DNA of 64,000 nucleotides, taken from the NCBI RefSeq assembly GCF_013375535.1, contig NZ_JABXJG010000001.1, positions 62,001-126,000 of the forward strand, written 5' to 3'. This document shows, one piece after another, positions 23,896 to 32,693 of this stretch. This DNA is from Sphingobium sp. 15-1 (GTDB lineage Bacteria > Pseudomonadota > Alphaproteobacteria > Sphingomonadales > Sphingomonadaceae). The notes below the pieces were generated by a model. The model ran no database searches. It saw nothing but the letters and a program-made list of their open reading frames with translations, and was not told where the DNA came from. The translations under genes were made by a program, and so were the position numbers. Every line of letters begins with the position of its first letter. The first letter of the stretch is position 1.

Positions 23896-26301
23896 TCAGT
23901 ATTTCACGGTAATGGTTCCGCCATAGGTGCGCGGCGCCGCCGCAACGCCACGCCAGCCGCTGGCGCCAAAGCCGTAAACATTGCCCTCAGAGAAGGCGTA
24001 ATATTGTTTATTGCCGATATTCTTGCCCCAGAAACTGATCGTCACATTGTCGAGAGACGAAGGAGTGAAGGAGAGCGACGCATTCACAAGCGCCATCGGT
24101 CGCTGCCAGATGCCATTGTAGGAGTAGGTAACGCCCCAATTATACTTGCTCGTATGAGCAAGGCTCACATCTGCCACGAATTTGCCGATCTGCGCATCAA
24201 GCGCATAATTGGCTCCGACGCTGAAGCTCCAGGTCGGCGCGTTCGGCATCCGGTAGCCCGTCGCGTCGAAGGTGGTCGGGAAGATCGAAACATCATTGAT
24301 GTCGGTCGCCCCGGTCAAGATCGGATATGGCGAGCCGGAGCCCGGAACACCGCCTTCATAATGCGGCGCGTTGACGAAATCGGTATATCTCGCGTGGAGG
24401 TACGTCACGCTGCCGCGCAGTTGAAGCCCTTCAGTGGGGATGGCGGTCAGTTCAAGCTCGAATCCCTTGGAGCGCGCCGAACCGGCGTTGATCAGGCCGG
24501 CAGCCGCGTTCGGCGGGGTGCCGACGACGGTCTGGACCTGCGGGTCCTTGATGTCGCTCAGGAACAAGGCGCCGTTCAGGCGGACACGGCGATTGAAGAA
24601 CTCCGATTTGAAGCCGATTTCATAAGCATCGACGATTTCGGGCGCCGCCGGCTCGGCGCTGAGCGGGATGGTGTTGTAGGTGCCGGACTTGTAGCCGCGG
24701 CTGTATGAAGCATAGGCCATAAGATCAGGCGTAAAATGATGGTCGATGGCTGCCTTCCAGGTCACGCGCTGGAACGAGTGATGGGCGCGAGAGACGCCAC
24801 CGGCCAGATAAGTGCCGACCGCCGGATCGTCGATATAGGTATAGCCCTTGCCCTTCAGGCGATCGTAAGTATAGCGAAGGCCCCCGGTCACGTTGGTGCT
24901 GTCGTTCAGGGGAACGGTCGCCTGGCCGAAGGCCGAATAGCTGTCGACCGTCTGGAAGCCGTACTGGTTCTGAATCGCACCCGGCGCCACGAAGAAGTTC
25001 GTCAGGTCGCCTTTGAACACGGCCGGATCGTACCCGGCATAATAGTGCATGTAGAAAGCGCCGACAATCCAGTTGACCGGGCTACTTGCCTTGGACTTGA
25101 TCTGGAATTCCTGAGTGATCTGATTGTCGCGGTTGCCGACGTCAATTTCGAGCCATCTGGGTGAGACCCAACTGATCTGATTATAGGTGAACCCAAATGA
25201 GTTTTTGAAGGCGCTGATCGATACGAGATCGGCAAAGGCGGTTTCCTGATCGATCCTGAGCGATGCGCCGTACGTCTCTATGTCGGCATCGGTGCGGTAG
25301 ATATTGCGCGAGTCGTAAAAGCCCCCCGAATCCGCAAGCGAGGGATATATCACCACCGGATCGGGATAGCCCGTGGCGGTGGGCACCACCGATGCTATAT
25401 TCGTCGTACCGGAGACTGTGCCTTTCAGCACGTCATGCTCTTGGCCGAAATCATCCTGCTGGCGTGCATAGAAACCCACGAGCTTGACACGCGTCGTCGG
25501 CGTGGGCTCCCATAGCAGTTTGGAGCGCACGGTCCAATTTTTGCCCAGATATTCTTTCTGGCCATTCACGATGCTGCGCCCCCAGCCATCGCGCTGATTG
25601 CTCCAGCCAGCCGCCACATTCCATGACAAGGTGTCGGTCAGCGGCGCGGAAAGATAAGCATGGGCGCTTAATGTGTCATAATTGGCGTATCCGACATCTG
25701 CATTGACCTCCAGCTTCTTGCCGGGGTCCTTCGTAAATATCTGGATTGCGCCGCCAGAAGCATTCCGGCCAAATAGCGTGCCTTGCGGTCCCTTCAGGAC
25801 TTCGACATGCTCGACATCGTTCAGACCGACAATCGAGGAATATAGACGAGTATAATAGAAATCGTCGACATAGATCGCGACACTTGATTCATTGCCGATC
25901 ACGCCGGCAGCCATGTTGCCGATGCCGCGCAAAAAGGGGAAGGCGATGCCCTGGTTGAAGTTCGTTTTAACCGAAGGATCGACATGTCCCAGTTCAATGG
26001 CCGAGGTGATGCCGCTGGCCTGCAATTGGGCGCCGTCGAACGCGGCGACCGAGATCGGCACGTCCTGCGCACTTTGCGCGCGCCGTTGAGCGGTCACCGT
26101 GATCTCATGCAACTGATCGCCGCTGCCGGTCGTATTCGCGTCGACCGTGTTATTGGCGACCGTGCTTGCTTCCTGCGCGAAAGCGATTGACGAACAAGTG
26201 GCGCTCGACAGCAACATCGCCGTATAGGTGATGCAGGAAGATACCGAATAATTTTTCAGGTTATTGCGGCGAGCCGGCGCGGGAAATTTATTTCTGCTCA
26301 T
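23896..26301 (-). CDS. TonB-dependent receptor (catabolic cluster, receptor 1)
   Basis: About 801 residues from the ATG at 26301, which has GAAGG at eight-base spacing; upstream ATGs at 26319 and a longer frame are less supported. A signal peptide ends near SSIAFAQ, then a TonB box (HEITVTAQRR), a plug with DVPISVAAF and LKGPQGTLFGRNASGGA, and a barrel ending TITVKY. It belongs to the sphingomonad receptor class linked to uptake of non-siderophore organic substrates. The ABM-domain gene lies 110 nt upstream on the same strand, and an SDR/SnoaL set downstream. It probably imports the cluster's substrate. Confidence 0.9.
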   Translation of the reverse strand: MSRNKFPAPARRNNLKNYSVSSCITYTAMLLSSATCSSIAFAQEASTVANNTVDANTTGSGDQLHEITVTAQRRAQSAQDVPISVAAFDGAQLQASGITSAIELGHVDPSVKTNFNQGIAFPFLRGIGNMAAGVIGNESSVAIYVDDFYYTRLYSSIVGLNDVEHVEVLKGPQGTLFGRNASGGAIQIFTKDPGKKLEVNADVGYANYDTLSAHAYLSAPLTDTLSWNVAAGWSNQRDGWGRSIVNGQKEYLGKNWTVRSKLLWEPTPTTRVKLVGFYARQQDDFGQEHDVLKGTVSGTTNIASVVPTATGYPDPVVIYPSLADSGGFYDSRNIYRTDADIETYGASLRIDQETAFADLVSISAFKNSFGFTYNQISWVSPRWLEIDVGNRDNQITQEFQIKSKASSPVNWIVGAFYMHYYAGYDPAVFKGDLTNFFVAPGAIQNQYGFQTVDSYSAFGQATVPLNDSTNVTGGLRYTYDRLKGKGYTYIDDPAVGTYLAGGVSRAHHSFQRVTWKAAIDHHFTPDLMAYASYSRGYKSGTYNTIPLSAEPAAPEIVDAYEIGFKSEFFNRRVRLNGALFLSDIKDPQVQTVVGTPPNAAAGLINAGSARSKGFELELTAIPTEGLQLRGSVTYLHARYTDFVNAPHYEGGVPGSGSPYPILTGATDINDVSIFPTTFDATGYRMPNAPTWSFSVGANYALDAQIGKFVADVSLAHTSKYNWGVTYSYNGIWQRPMALVNASLSFTPSSLDNVTISFWGKNIGNKQYYAFSEGNVYGFGASGWRGVAAAPRTYGGTITVKY

Positions 26302-26411
26302 TTTAAAAGCCTTCATCATTCTTGAGGCCCGACTATCTCCGTGGGCCAGAAGGTGCCTAGAACATAGCGAAAACTGCAATTCGGCCTTTATTTTCAAAGC
26401 CGTTGCCAAGC

Positions 26412-26891
26412 CTATTCGCTCACCTGCATCGGGACGTCCTTGAAAACGGCGGTGCTATTTTCAGTTTCCTTCATGACGGGGAAGTGGAAGCCGCATTTGG
26501 GGCAAGGCTCCGCCAGTGCGGCCTGTTCCATGTTCACGTCATAGACTGTGTCTGAAATATGCGCGCAGGCCGGGCATACCCGGATCAGGCGGGCATTCTT
26601 GAACTCAAAATTGGTGATGATGTCTTCCATGATCGCACCAGTGCGCACGGCCCATTCTTTCGCGTGCTTGTGGTACGTGTCCATGTGCCAGTCCTTGAGC
26701 GCGTCGAAGCTCGTCCAGAAACTGACCTCATTATACCAGCGCGGATCATCCGGATGGACCCACCAGGTCAGATGCAGGAAGCCCGGCAACTGCATCAATT
26801 GGTGACGGACGTTGGCAAAAATGGTCTGAAACTTGTTGTAGCCATCCTCGCTTGAGAATCTTACGCGCTGCATACTTTGATATACTGGCAT
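26412..26891 (-). CDS. ABM-fold monooxygenase-like protein fused to zinc-ribbon tail
   Basis: 159 residues. The N-terminal 95 residues have the ferredoxin-like alpha/beta pattern of antibiotic-biosynthesis-monooxygenase/Dabb proteins (PGFLHLTWWVHPDDPRWYNE, SFWTSFDALKDW, then AKEW). The tail has C106-x2-C109 and C130-x2-C133 (CPACAH, CPKCGF), a zinc-ribbon/rubredoxin-like metal knuckle. This combination is unusual for the family. It is the first gene of the receptor unit, and an operator-like inverted repeat lies 74 nt upstream. Possible roles: cofactor-free oxygenase, or a CoA/acyl-binding partner as in DUF35-type rubredoxin proteins. Function not established. Confidence 0.7.
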   Translation of the reverse strand: MPVYQSMQRVRFSSEDGYNKFQTIFANVRHQLMQLPGFLHLTWWVHPDDPRWYNEVSFWTSFDALKDWHMDTYHKHAKEWAVRTGAIMEDIITNFEFKNARLIRVCPACAHISDTVYDVNMEQAALAEPCPKCGFHFPVMKETENSTAVFKDVPMQVSE

Positions 26892-26964
26892 TCCGCCCTC
26901 CCTTTGAGCCGACGCCCCTGATGCGCCAACATTGAAAGGTTACATCGATTTGTCACATGACATT

Positions 26965-26993
26965 GCACCACTTGCCCTTTTACTCTTTGGTCC
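26965..26993. promoter_or_regulatory. operator-like inverted repeat, site C (GCACCA-N17-TGGTCC)
   Basis: A 29-nt element with half-sites GCACCA and TGGTCC. The same half-sites at exactly the same spacing occur at 43179-43207 and 47083-47111. It is 74 nt upstream of the ABM/zinc-ribbon gene. Confidence 0.5.
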
Positions 26994-27206
26994 ACCTCTA
27001 CGACGGAAAATTCTGTGGATATTCTATGGCTTACTCTCTCGCGATCGAGAGAGGCGCCCCCGCTCGGAGCATCATATCGCTGCCATAGGGTGGGGGAGCC
27101 ACTCTCAACCGGGGAGCGGGGCATGGGATCTTCCCGGCGTCGCAGGATTACGCAATGTCGTTTCGAGGAAGCTGAAAGCATGATGTCGCAGAATATCTCT
27201 GCTAAG

Positions 27207-27316
27207 TGATGCTCCACGATCGACATAGTCCGGCCAGCGCCGGTTTCGTCTGATGAAGCTTCCAATCCGTGGCTGTGCCAACTGGCCGGCAATGAACGGC
27301 ATCACAAGCCGTAGCA
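27207..27316 (-). pseudogene. relic of a bile-acid:sodium-symporter-like transporter
   Basis: The reverse strand reads LVMPFIAGQLAQPRIGSFIR then RNRRWPDYVDRGAS, which matches the conserved central part of SBF-like (YfeH-type) transporters. The frame is broken on both sides. An adjacent frame (about 27380-27450) reads VGSILIAMTIVAFMPAYG, another hydrophobic transporter fragment. Recognition is from memory of the family; the relic status is clear from the stops. Confidence 0.45.
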
Positions 27317-27570
27317 TGATCCTGATGCAAGCCGGCGGCCTAAAGGAAGAACGGAGGAATTCCGGCATCGGGCGTATCCCCAGCGACTTGCGCACTGACC
27401 CCATATGCCGGCATGAAGGCTACGATAGTCATGGCGATCAGAATCGAGCCGACATAAGTGCTCAATTCTAGGAAGAACTTTCACATACCCTTTCATTCAG
27501 GCAGGGTCGAATTGAATTCACGCCACTCATTTGAAATTTACTCGGATTCCATCCAGATATATCCATTCAT

Positions 27571-27966
27571 CTAAATATATCGGCCATGGCGTTGCAAGAC
27601 TTCGATCTTGTAGCCATCTGGGTCCTGAATAAAGAAAAATCGCGCCATCAAGGAGCCGTCTCTGAAGAATTCCTTGATCGGCAGCGGGTTGATGCCGGCT
27701 TCATCCATCCGCGCATGGGCCGCGTCGAGGTCTGCGACCGTGACGGCGACGTGGCCATATCCATCGCCAAGGTCGTAAGGCTCGGTTCGGTCGTGATTCA
27801 CGGTGAGTTCGATTTCCACGTCATTTTCCTGGTTGCGTAGGTAGATGAGCGTGAAACCGTCGAACGGGAATCGGTCCGCCACGTCGAGATCGAGGGCCGC
27901 TTTGTAAAAGGCGACCGATCGTTCTTCTTCAAGCACGCGGATCATGGTGTGAATATATTTTGCCAT
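27571..27966 (-). CDS. glyoxalase-I-like VOC-family protein
   Basis: 131 residues from ATG 27966. All four glyoxalase I metal ligands are in place: H6 (IHTMIRV), E53 (EIELTVN), H72 (YGHVAVTV) and E122 (YKIEVLQR), matching the spacing of E. coli GlxI (H5, E56, H74, E122). The sequence DPDGYKIE is characteristic. It could convert hemithioacetals of glutathione to S-lactoyl-type thioesters, or act on an analogous cluster substrate. A D-lactate dehydrogenase gene lies divergently 230 nt away, an apt partner. The upstream in-frame ATG at 27993 is less likely. Confidence 0.82.
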   Translation of the reverse strand: MAKYIHTMIRVLEEERSVAFYKAALDLDVADRFPFDGFTLIYLRNQENDVEIELTVNHDRTEPYDLGDGYGHVAVTVADLDAAHARMDEAGINPLPIKEFFRDGSLMARFFFIQDPDGYKIEVLQRHGRYI

Positions 27967-28196
27967 CGATTTAATCCATTTTTTCGTCGGCAACCGACTA
28001 TTCCGCGCGGAGACTGCGGGTCAATCGGTATCGCTTCTGGACCCAGGACAATAAGTCTCACCGGACAAATTGACACTCTTTCGCAGCAGTGGGACTGAGA
28101 CGCCCCTTGGGCAACGGAGCCGCTGCGAAGGCTGCAAGGCATTGATGCCCACCCGTATTTGTCGTGACCATCGTGCAGACAGGATAGTTTATCGAT

Positions 28197-29903
28197 ATGA
28201 CGGACTCAAAATCTGCTCGTGCTGACCTGGTCGATGCATTGCGATCGATCGTCGGCGCCCATGAAGTCTTTACGGACGAGTCCTGCACGCGGCGCTTTAC
28301 GACCGGTTATCGTTATGGCGAGGGTGCCGTGCTCGCTGTCGTGAGGCCGCGCAATCTCGTCGAATTATGGCGAACGCTGAAGGAGTGCGTGAAGGCCGGC
28401 GTCATCATCATCATGCAGGCGGCGAATACCGGCCTGACGGGCGGCTCGACCCCCTATGGCGACTATGATCGCGACGTCGTTCTTATCAATAGCCTGCGCA
28501 TGAAGGGCATTCATCTGATCGTTGGAGGACGCCAGGTCGTGTGTATGCCGGGCGCGACGCTCTATGAGCTGGAGGATGCGCTCAAGCCCCATGGTCGCGA
28601 GCCGCATTCCGTAATCGGATCCTCGTGCATCGGCGCTTCGGTATTCGGGGGCATCTGCAACAATTCGGGCGGTGCGCTGGTCCAGCGAGGGCCTGCCTAT
28701 ACTGAACTCGCGCTCTATGCGCGGATCGACGAAGAGGGCGAGCTGCAACTGGTCAACCACCTCGGCATCAGGCTGGGCAGCGATCCTGAAGAGATGCTTC
28801 GTCGCGTCGAGGCCGGCGGGTTCGATAATGCGGATATTTTGCACGATGCGGTCCGTCGCGCTTCGGACCATGATTATTCCGCCCATGTTCGCAAGGTGGG
28901 CGAGGCGACGCCCGCGCGATTCAATGCCGACCCGAGCCGGCTTTTCGAAGCGTCGGGAAGCGCGGGGAAAGTGGCGTTGATGGCCGTGCGGCTCGATACC
29001 TTTCCCAAAGAAGCCGATACGGCGACATTCTATATCGGCACCAACAGCACGAACGACCTGGGTCGGATCAGGCGGGAAATTCTGCAGAATTTCCAGACTT
29101 TGCCCATCGCGGGAGAATATATCCACCGGGACGCCTTCGACCTTGCGGCAAAATATGGCAAGGACATGGTGATCGCGATCGAACGGCTGGGAACCGCGCG
29201 ACTGCCTTCGCTATTCGCCCTGAAGGCCCGCGTCGATGAGTGGGCGCGCAAGCTTCCGCTGCTGCCGCGGCGCATGAGCGATCATATCCTTCAGATGAGC
29301 GGTCGGCTGTTTCCCGATCATCTGCCCAGACGCATGTGGGACTTTCGGGATGGTTACGAACATCATCTGATCCTGAAGATCGGCGCGGACGGGATTGCGG
29401 AAGCGCGCGCTTATCTGGAGGCGCGCTACCCAAATGGCGACGGCGATTTCTTCGAATGTACTAAGGCAGAGGCGGAAAAAGCCTTTCTGCACCGCTTCGC
29501 GGTAGCGGGCGCGGCGGTCCGTTATCGCGCGGTCAACAGCAGGACAGTCGAAGATATCATCGCGCTCGATGTCGCGCTGCGCCGCAATGATAGCGAATGG
29601 TTTGAGGTGCTGCCTACGGCCATAGAGAAGCATTTGGTGAAGACGCTCTATTACGGCCATTTCTTCTGCCATGTGTTTCACCAGGATTATATCGTGGCGA
29701 AAGGTGCCGATCCGGTGGCACTCGAGCATGAGATGCTCGAAATCCTCGACCGGCGCGGCGCTGAATATCCGGCCGAGCATAATGTCGGTCATCTCTACAA
29801 GGCCAAGCCCGCGCTGGAGAGCCATTATCGCGCGCTTGACCCCGGCAACAGCTTCAATCCGGGGATCGGGCAAACGGCGCGGGGAGCGAACTGGCAGCCC
29901 TGA
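28197..29903 (+). CDS. dld: quinone-dependent D-lactate dehydrogenase (Dld type)
   Basis: 568 residues, almost the size of E. coli Dld (571). The FAD-binding PCMH domain has the motif QAANTGLTGGSTPYGDYDRD (about 76-95) and the second element IGASVFGGICNNSGGALVQRGPA. The membrane-binding D-lactate dehydrogenase C-terminal domain includes EYIHRDAFDLAAKYGKD, LKIGADGIAEA and HNVGHLYKA. It oxidises D-lactate or a related 2-hydroxy acid and feeds electrons to the quinone pool. It is alone on the plus strand, divergent from the glyoxalase-like gene. Within this cluster the substrate could be a D-2-hydroxy acid intermediate rather than lactate. Confidence 0.9.
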   Translation: MTDSKSARADLVDALRSIVGAHEVFTDESCTRRFTTGYRYGEGAVLAVVRPRNLVELWRTLKECVKAGVIIIMQAANTGLTGGSTPYGDYDRDVVLINSLRMKGIHLIVGGRQVVCMPGATLYELEDALKPHGREPHSVIGSSCIGASVFGGICNNSGGALVQRGPAYTELALYARIDEEGELQLVNHLGIRLGSDPEEMLRRVEAGGFDNADILHDAVRRASDHDYSAHVRKVGEATPARFNADPSRLFEASGSAGKVALMAVRLDTFPKEADTATFYIGTNSTNDLGRIRREILQNFQTLPIAGEYIHRDAFDLAAKYGKDMVIAIERLGTARLPSLFALKARVDEWARKLPLLPRRMSDHILQMSGRLFPDHLPRRMWDFRDGYEHHLILKIGADGIAEARAYLEARYPNGDGDFFECTKAEAEKAFLHRFAVAGAAVRYRAVNSRTVEDIIALDVALRRNDSEWFEVLPTAIEKHLVKTLYYGHFFCHVFHQDYIVAKGADPVALEHEMLEILDRRGAEYPAEHNVGHLYKAKPALESHYRALDPGNSFNPGIGQTARGANWQP

Positions 29904-30304
29904 GTTCGGCCATCAATTTGAAGGGAGCGGCCTTATGGTTCGAAAGGGTGTGGCGGGATGGCGTGCATCTCACCTGGCTCGCCTGGACCAACTCCAAATT
30001 CCCGGATTGGAGCAAGCGCTCCCTAAAGAGTCAGCCTAGAAAACAATGGATACACGATCGCAAAGTGGCGGTAGCGGCCATTTGCCCGTGTGACCGGCCA
30101 TTGCTGTCAACGCATCATGGCCGTTTGTGGGGGAGGATAGCGTGACCCTTTCTGGATCAATGCCGCATCGACTGAAGTCTGTCGCTCCAAGCGACGCTTC
30201 AGACTGCGTCGAATATCTTGTCGGAACCGCTTCGCAATCAGTTTGCGACCCGATGTTGCAGGCGTTTGCGCTGGTCGACTGTGCGTGGGCTTTACGGTGT
30301 GATC
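29904..30304. other. 400-nt spacer before the meta-cleavage operon
   Basis: No convincing gene. It contains a degenerate match to the 29-nt operator (GGACCA ... TTGGAGC at 29985-30013) and a hairpin with CTGAAG/CTTCAG and TCGCT/AGCGA arms at 30172-30202. Presumably it is the promoter region of the long plus-strand operon. Confidence 0.5.
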
Positions 30305-31237
30305 ATGTCGCAGCTTGAATTCACCGGGCAGGTTGCCATCGTCACTGGGGGCGGGCGCAATCTTGGCCGTGGCTACTGCATCGACATCGCTCGGCGTGGT
30401 GGCGCGGTCGTGGTCAACGACATCGATTGCGCCGCAGCGGATGCGGTGGTTCAGGAGATCGTTCGGGCGGGTGGAAAAGCCGTTGCTTCCTATGACACGG
30501 TCGCGACGCGCGAAGGTGGAGGGGCTATCGTCGCCACGGCGGTGGAGCATTTCGGGACTGTCGATATTCTCATAAACAACGCCGGCAATGTGCGCGCGGG
30601 CGATTTTGCCGACATGGCCCTCAAAGATTTTGAGGATGTTCTTGCGGTGCATCTCAAGGGAGCTTTCTGCGTGACCCAGTCGGCTTGGGCGATCATGCAG
30701 GAAAAAGGTTATGGCCGGATCGTCATGTCCGGGTCCGCCGGCGGTGTCTTCCCGGAGCAGGGCTACAGCGAATATGCTACGGCCAAGGCCGGGATCGTCG
30801 GCATGACGCGCGCGCTTGCTGCGGAGGGCAGGGAGCACGGAATTCTGGTCAACGCGATCCATCCTCAGGCGGGGGGTTCCTCCATGACGGCTGCGGCAAA
30901 CCCGATTCCGGGCCTGAAGGATAAAAGCCATGCCGGCCCGGACGCGGCGCTTTCGCCTTACAAGTCCGTCGCGGCGGTAAGCCCGTTGGTCCTTTATCTT
31001 TGTTCCGCGCAGTGCGACCGGACAGGCTTGATCCTGGCTGCTGGCGCTGGATGGTTTGGCCGCGTTTTCCTGGGTCTGACCGGTGGCTGGATCGCGCCCG
31101 AATTGGGCGTGGCGCCGAGCCCGGAGGAGGTTGCCGACCATTTCGACGAGGTGGTCGACACCCAAAATTATATCGTCCCGCAGGGCGCATCGGAAGAAAT
31201 GAGTCACATAGCGACGCGGCTCGGTCTTTCGACCTGA
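30305..31237 (+). CDS. short-chain dehydrogenase (hydroxyacyl-CoA dehydrogenase-like SDR)
   Basis: 310 residues. SDR motifs: TGGGRNLGRGYCIDIARRGG (nucleotide loop), VNDID acidic NAD selector, LINNAGNVRAGDF, Ser in VMSGSAGG, and Y-A-T-A-K. An extended C-terminal region (about 230-310) lies beyond the classical fold, resembling the dehydrogenase part of multifunctional (HSD17B4-type) enzymes. The ATG at 30305 is used. It is the first gene of the plus-strand operon that runs to 40596. Likely role: oxidation of a hydroxylated ring or side-chain (possibly CoA-linked) intermediate. Confidence 0.85.
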   Translation: MSQLEFTGQVAIVTGGGRNLGRGYCIDIARRGGAVVVNDIDCAAADAVVQEIVRAGGKAVASYDTVATREGGGAIVATAVEHFGTVDILINNAGNVRAGDFADMALKDFEDVLAVHLKGAFCVTQSAWAIMQEKGYGRIVMSGSAGGVFPEQGYSEYATAKAGIVGMTRALAAEGREHGILVNAIHPQAGGSSMTAAANPIPGLKDKSHAGPDAALSPYKSVAAVSPLVLYLCSAQCDRTGLILAAGAGWFGRVFLGLTGGWIAPELGVAPSPEEVADHFDEVVDTQNYIVPQGASEEMSHIATRLGLST

Positions 31238-31369
31238 TGAAATCGGAAGGCGGGCGGTTCGGGTGACGATGGGACCGAGAGGAGATCGAATAATGAAAAG
31301 AGCAAGGCCTGGCCGGGTCCATTCCGAGCTTCCGCGGCATCCGGATATGGCGTGGATGGGTTGCGCCGC

Positions 31370-31837
31370 ATGATCCGGGGCATTCATCATGTCGGCATCC
31401 ACACGTCCAATCTGGATCGTTTGAGGGACTTTTATGAAAAGGCGTTCGGCTTTGAAGCGGTCGGTGAAGAAATGCGCTTTGAGGACTATCCGGTCGGCGC
31501 GCTTGTCGTTGGGGTTCCCAATCCCGTGGCGCGCGTTTTGATGATGAAGACAACGAACTGCTACATCGAATTATTTGAATGGCGGTCGCCGGAGAGCGAA
31601 AAGCTTGCGCCCAGCAAGCCCTACGACTTCGGCTATACGCACTTCATGGTCGATGTCGACGATATTGACGCCGAGTATGAGCGCCTGTCCGCTCTGGGCA
31701 TGAGGTTCGTGCATCCTTCCCCGCTGCATTTCGGAGGGGGCAATGCCTCGGTCTATGGTCAGGACCCGGACGGGAACATCATCGAGATCGGCCAGATTCC
31801 GCCCGGGAACGGTTTTCACCTTGAGGTCAAGGCCTGA
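31370..31837 (+). CDS. VOC-family (glyoxalase/dioxygenase-fold) protein
   Basis: 155 residues: beta-alpha-beta-beta-beta repeats with IHHVGIHTSNLDRLRDFYEK and FGFEAVGEE, then YIELFEW, YGYTH-like DFGYTHFMVDVDDI, and a final DPDGNIIEIGQI. Metal ligands H11-type, E (YIELF), H (YTHFM) and E (NIIEIG) are all present. It is clearly paralogous to the VOC protein at 47243-47743. The ATG at 31370 is preferred to a GTG at 31352. Possible functions: isomerase, lyase or ring-opening enzyme in the pathway; not determined. Confidence 0.8.
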   Translation: MIRGIHHVGIHTSNLDRLRDFYEKAFGFEAVGEEMRFEDYPVGALVVGVPNPVARVLMMKTTNCYIELFEWRSPESEKLAPSKPYDFGYTHFMVDVDDIDAEYERLSALGMRFVHPSPLHFGGGNASVYGQDPDGNIIEIGQIPPGNGFHLEVKA

Positions 31838-31881
31838 ACGGTGGCGATAATGAAGACATCCGGATTTGAAGGAGATTTCTC

Positions 31882-32661
31882 TTGAGCGCCAAGACAGTTT
31901 ATATGGTTTACGGTGGGCCTACTTCGGATGAAGTCGAGGAAGAGGTGGCCCGCTGGTACGAAACCCATCTCATCGAGATGTGCACGCTTCCGGGCCTCAT
32001 CTCTGCGCAGTTGTTCAAACCCGCAGAGGCTCAACTGCCGCGGCTGACGGTCAAGCTGCCGAAGACCATGGCGATCTATGAGTTCGACACCGACGACTTG
32101 GCCGGCGCGTTCAGGACATTGTGGGCCAGCAGCCTGACCAAACGGCTTCCCCCGCCGCGCGAAGGCACGTTCGAACTGCATCCCGGTTTCCAGTCGTGCG
32201 TATATGAACTGGACCGGGAGTTCCCGGACGATCATGGCAATCAGTCGCCGGGCGAGGGTCTTCCGGCCCTGCCGCCGGCACGCAAGCACGTCATGATGGT
32301 TTTCGGCTCACCGACGTCCGAAGAGGCGAAGCCGATCGTCGACGCCTGGTGGGGGCCGCATGTCGAGGAAATGACCACGGCGCCCGGCCTCATCGCGTGC
32401 AGTTTCTACCGGCCCAGCAAGGTGCAGTTGCCCCGGCTGGTGGGAGATCTGCCGCAGAATTTGGCGATCTGCGAATTCGACACGGACGACATCAAGCGCG
32501 ACATTGCCAAGCTCGTCCGCATCGGGATGGAAGGGCATCGGACCGGCAAGTTCGTTCCAGGCGAGTCGATCGCGTCCCCGCCGGAAGGCTCGTTCCTGCT
32601 CGATCCGGTCTACCAGACCGGGGTCTTCGAGCTGGTCTCCCAGTGGCCCAAGCCGGTCTGA
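31882..32661 (+). CDS. tandem EthD-domain protein
   Basis: 259 residues formed by two copies of an EthD-like ferredoxin-fold domain (about 3-112 and 134-255). Internal similarity is plain: MVYGGPTSDE/MVFGSPTSEE, WYETHLIEMCTLPGLISAQL / WWGPHVEEMTTAPGLIACSF, QLPRL twice, YEFDTDDLAG / CEFDTDDIKR. The TTG at 31882 has a strong GAAGGAG site and no nearby ATG, so TTG is the likely start. EthD domains accompany oxidative degradation of ethers and aromatic polyketides; some relatives are cofactor-free oxygenases or decarboxylases. It lies within the meta-cleavage operon. Confidence 0.78.
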   Translation: MSAKTVYMVYGGPTSDEVEEEVARWYETHLIEMCTLPGLISAQLFKPAEAQLPRLTVKLPKTMAIYEFDTDDLAGAFRTLWASSLTKRLPPPREGTFELHPGFQSCVYELDREFPDDHGNQSPGEGLPALPPARKHVMMVFGSPTSEEAKPIVDAWWGPHVEEMTTAPGLIACSFYRPSKVQLPRLVGDLPQNLAICEFDTDDIKRDIAKLVRIGMEGHRTGKFVPGESIASPPEGSFLLDPVYQTGVFELVSQWPKPV

Positions 32662-32693
32662 GAAGAAGCCGGAAGATTTTCAAGGATAGAGAT

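Larger units (their letters stand above)
26892..27570. other. gene-free spacer with operator, hairpin and relic
   Basis: About 680 nt with no intact gene. It holds the operator-like repeat at 26965-26993, a perfect 8-bp palindromic hairpin CTCTCTCG-CGAT-CGAGAGAG at 27034-27053, and decayed transporter coding at about 27207-27450. Codon structure is disrupted by stops and frameshifts. Confidence 0.6.

Noticed and set aside
29940..30140. Short plus-strand frame (about 29918-30145) after the D-lactate dehydrogenase gene
   Set aside because: No ribosome site, no family pattern, Trp/Arg-rich composition typical of random high-GC frames.
30107..31402. 431-codon minus-strand frame opposite the SDR at 30305
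   Set aside because: No motif; the plus strand encodes a complete SDR.
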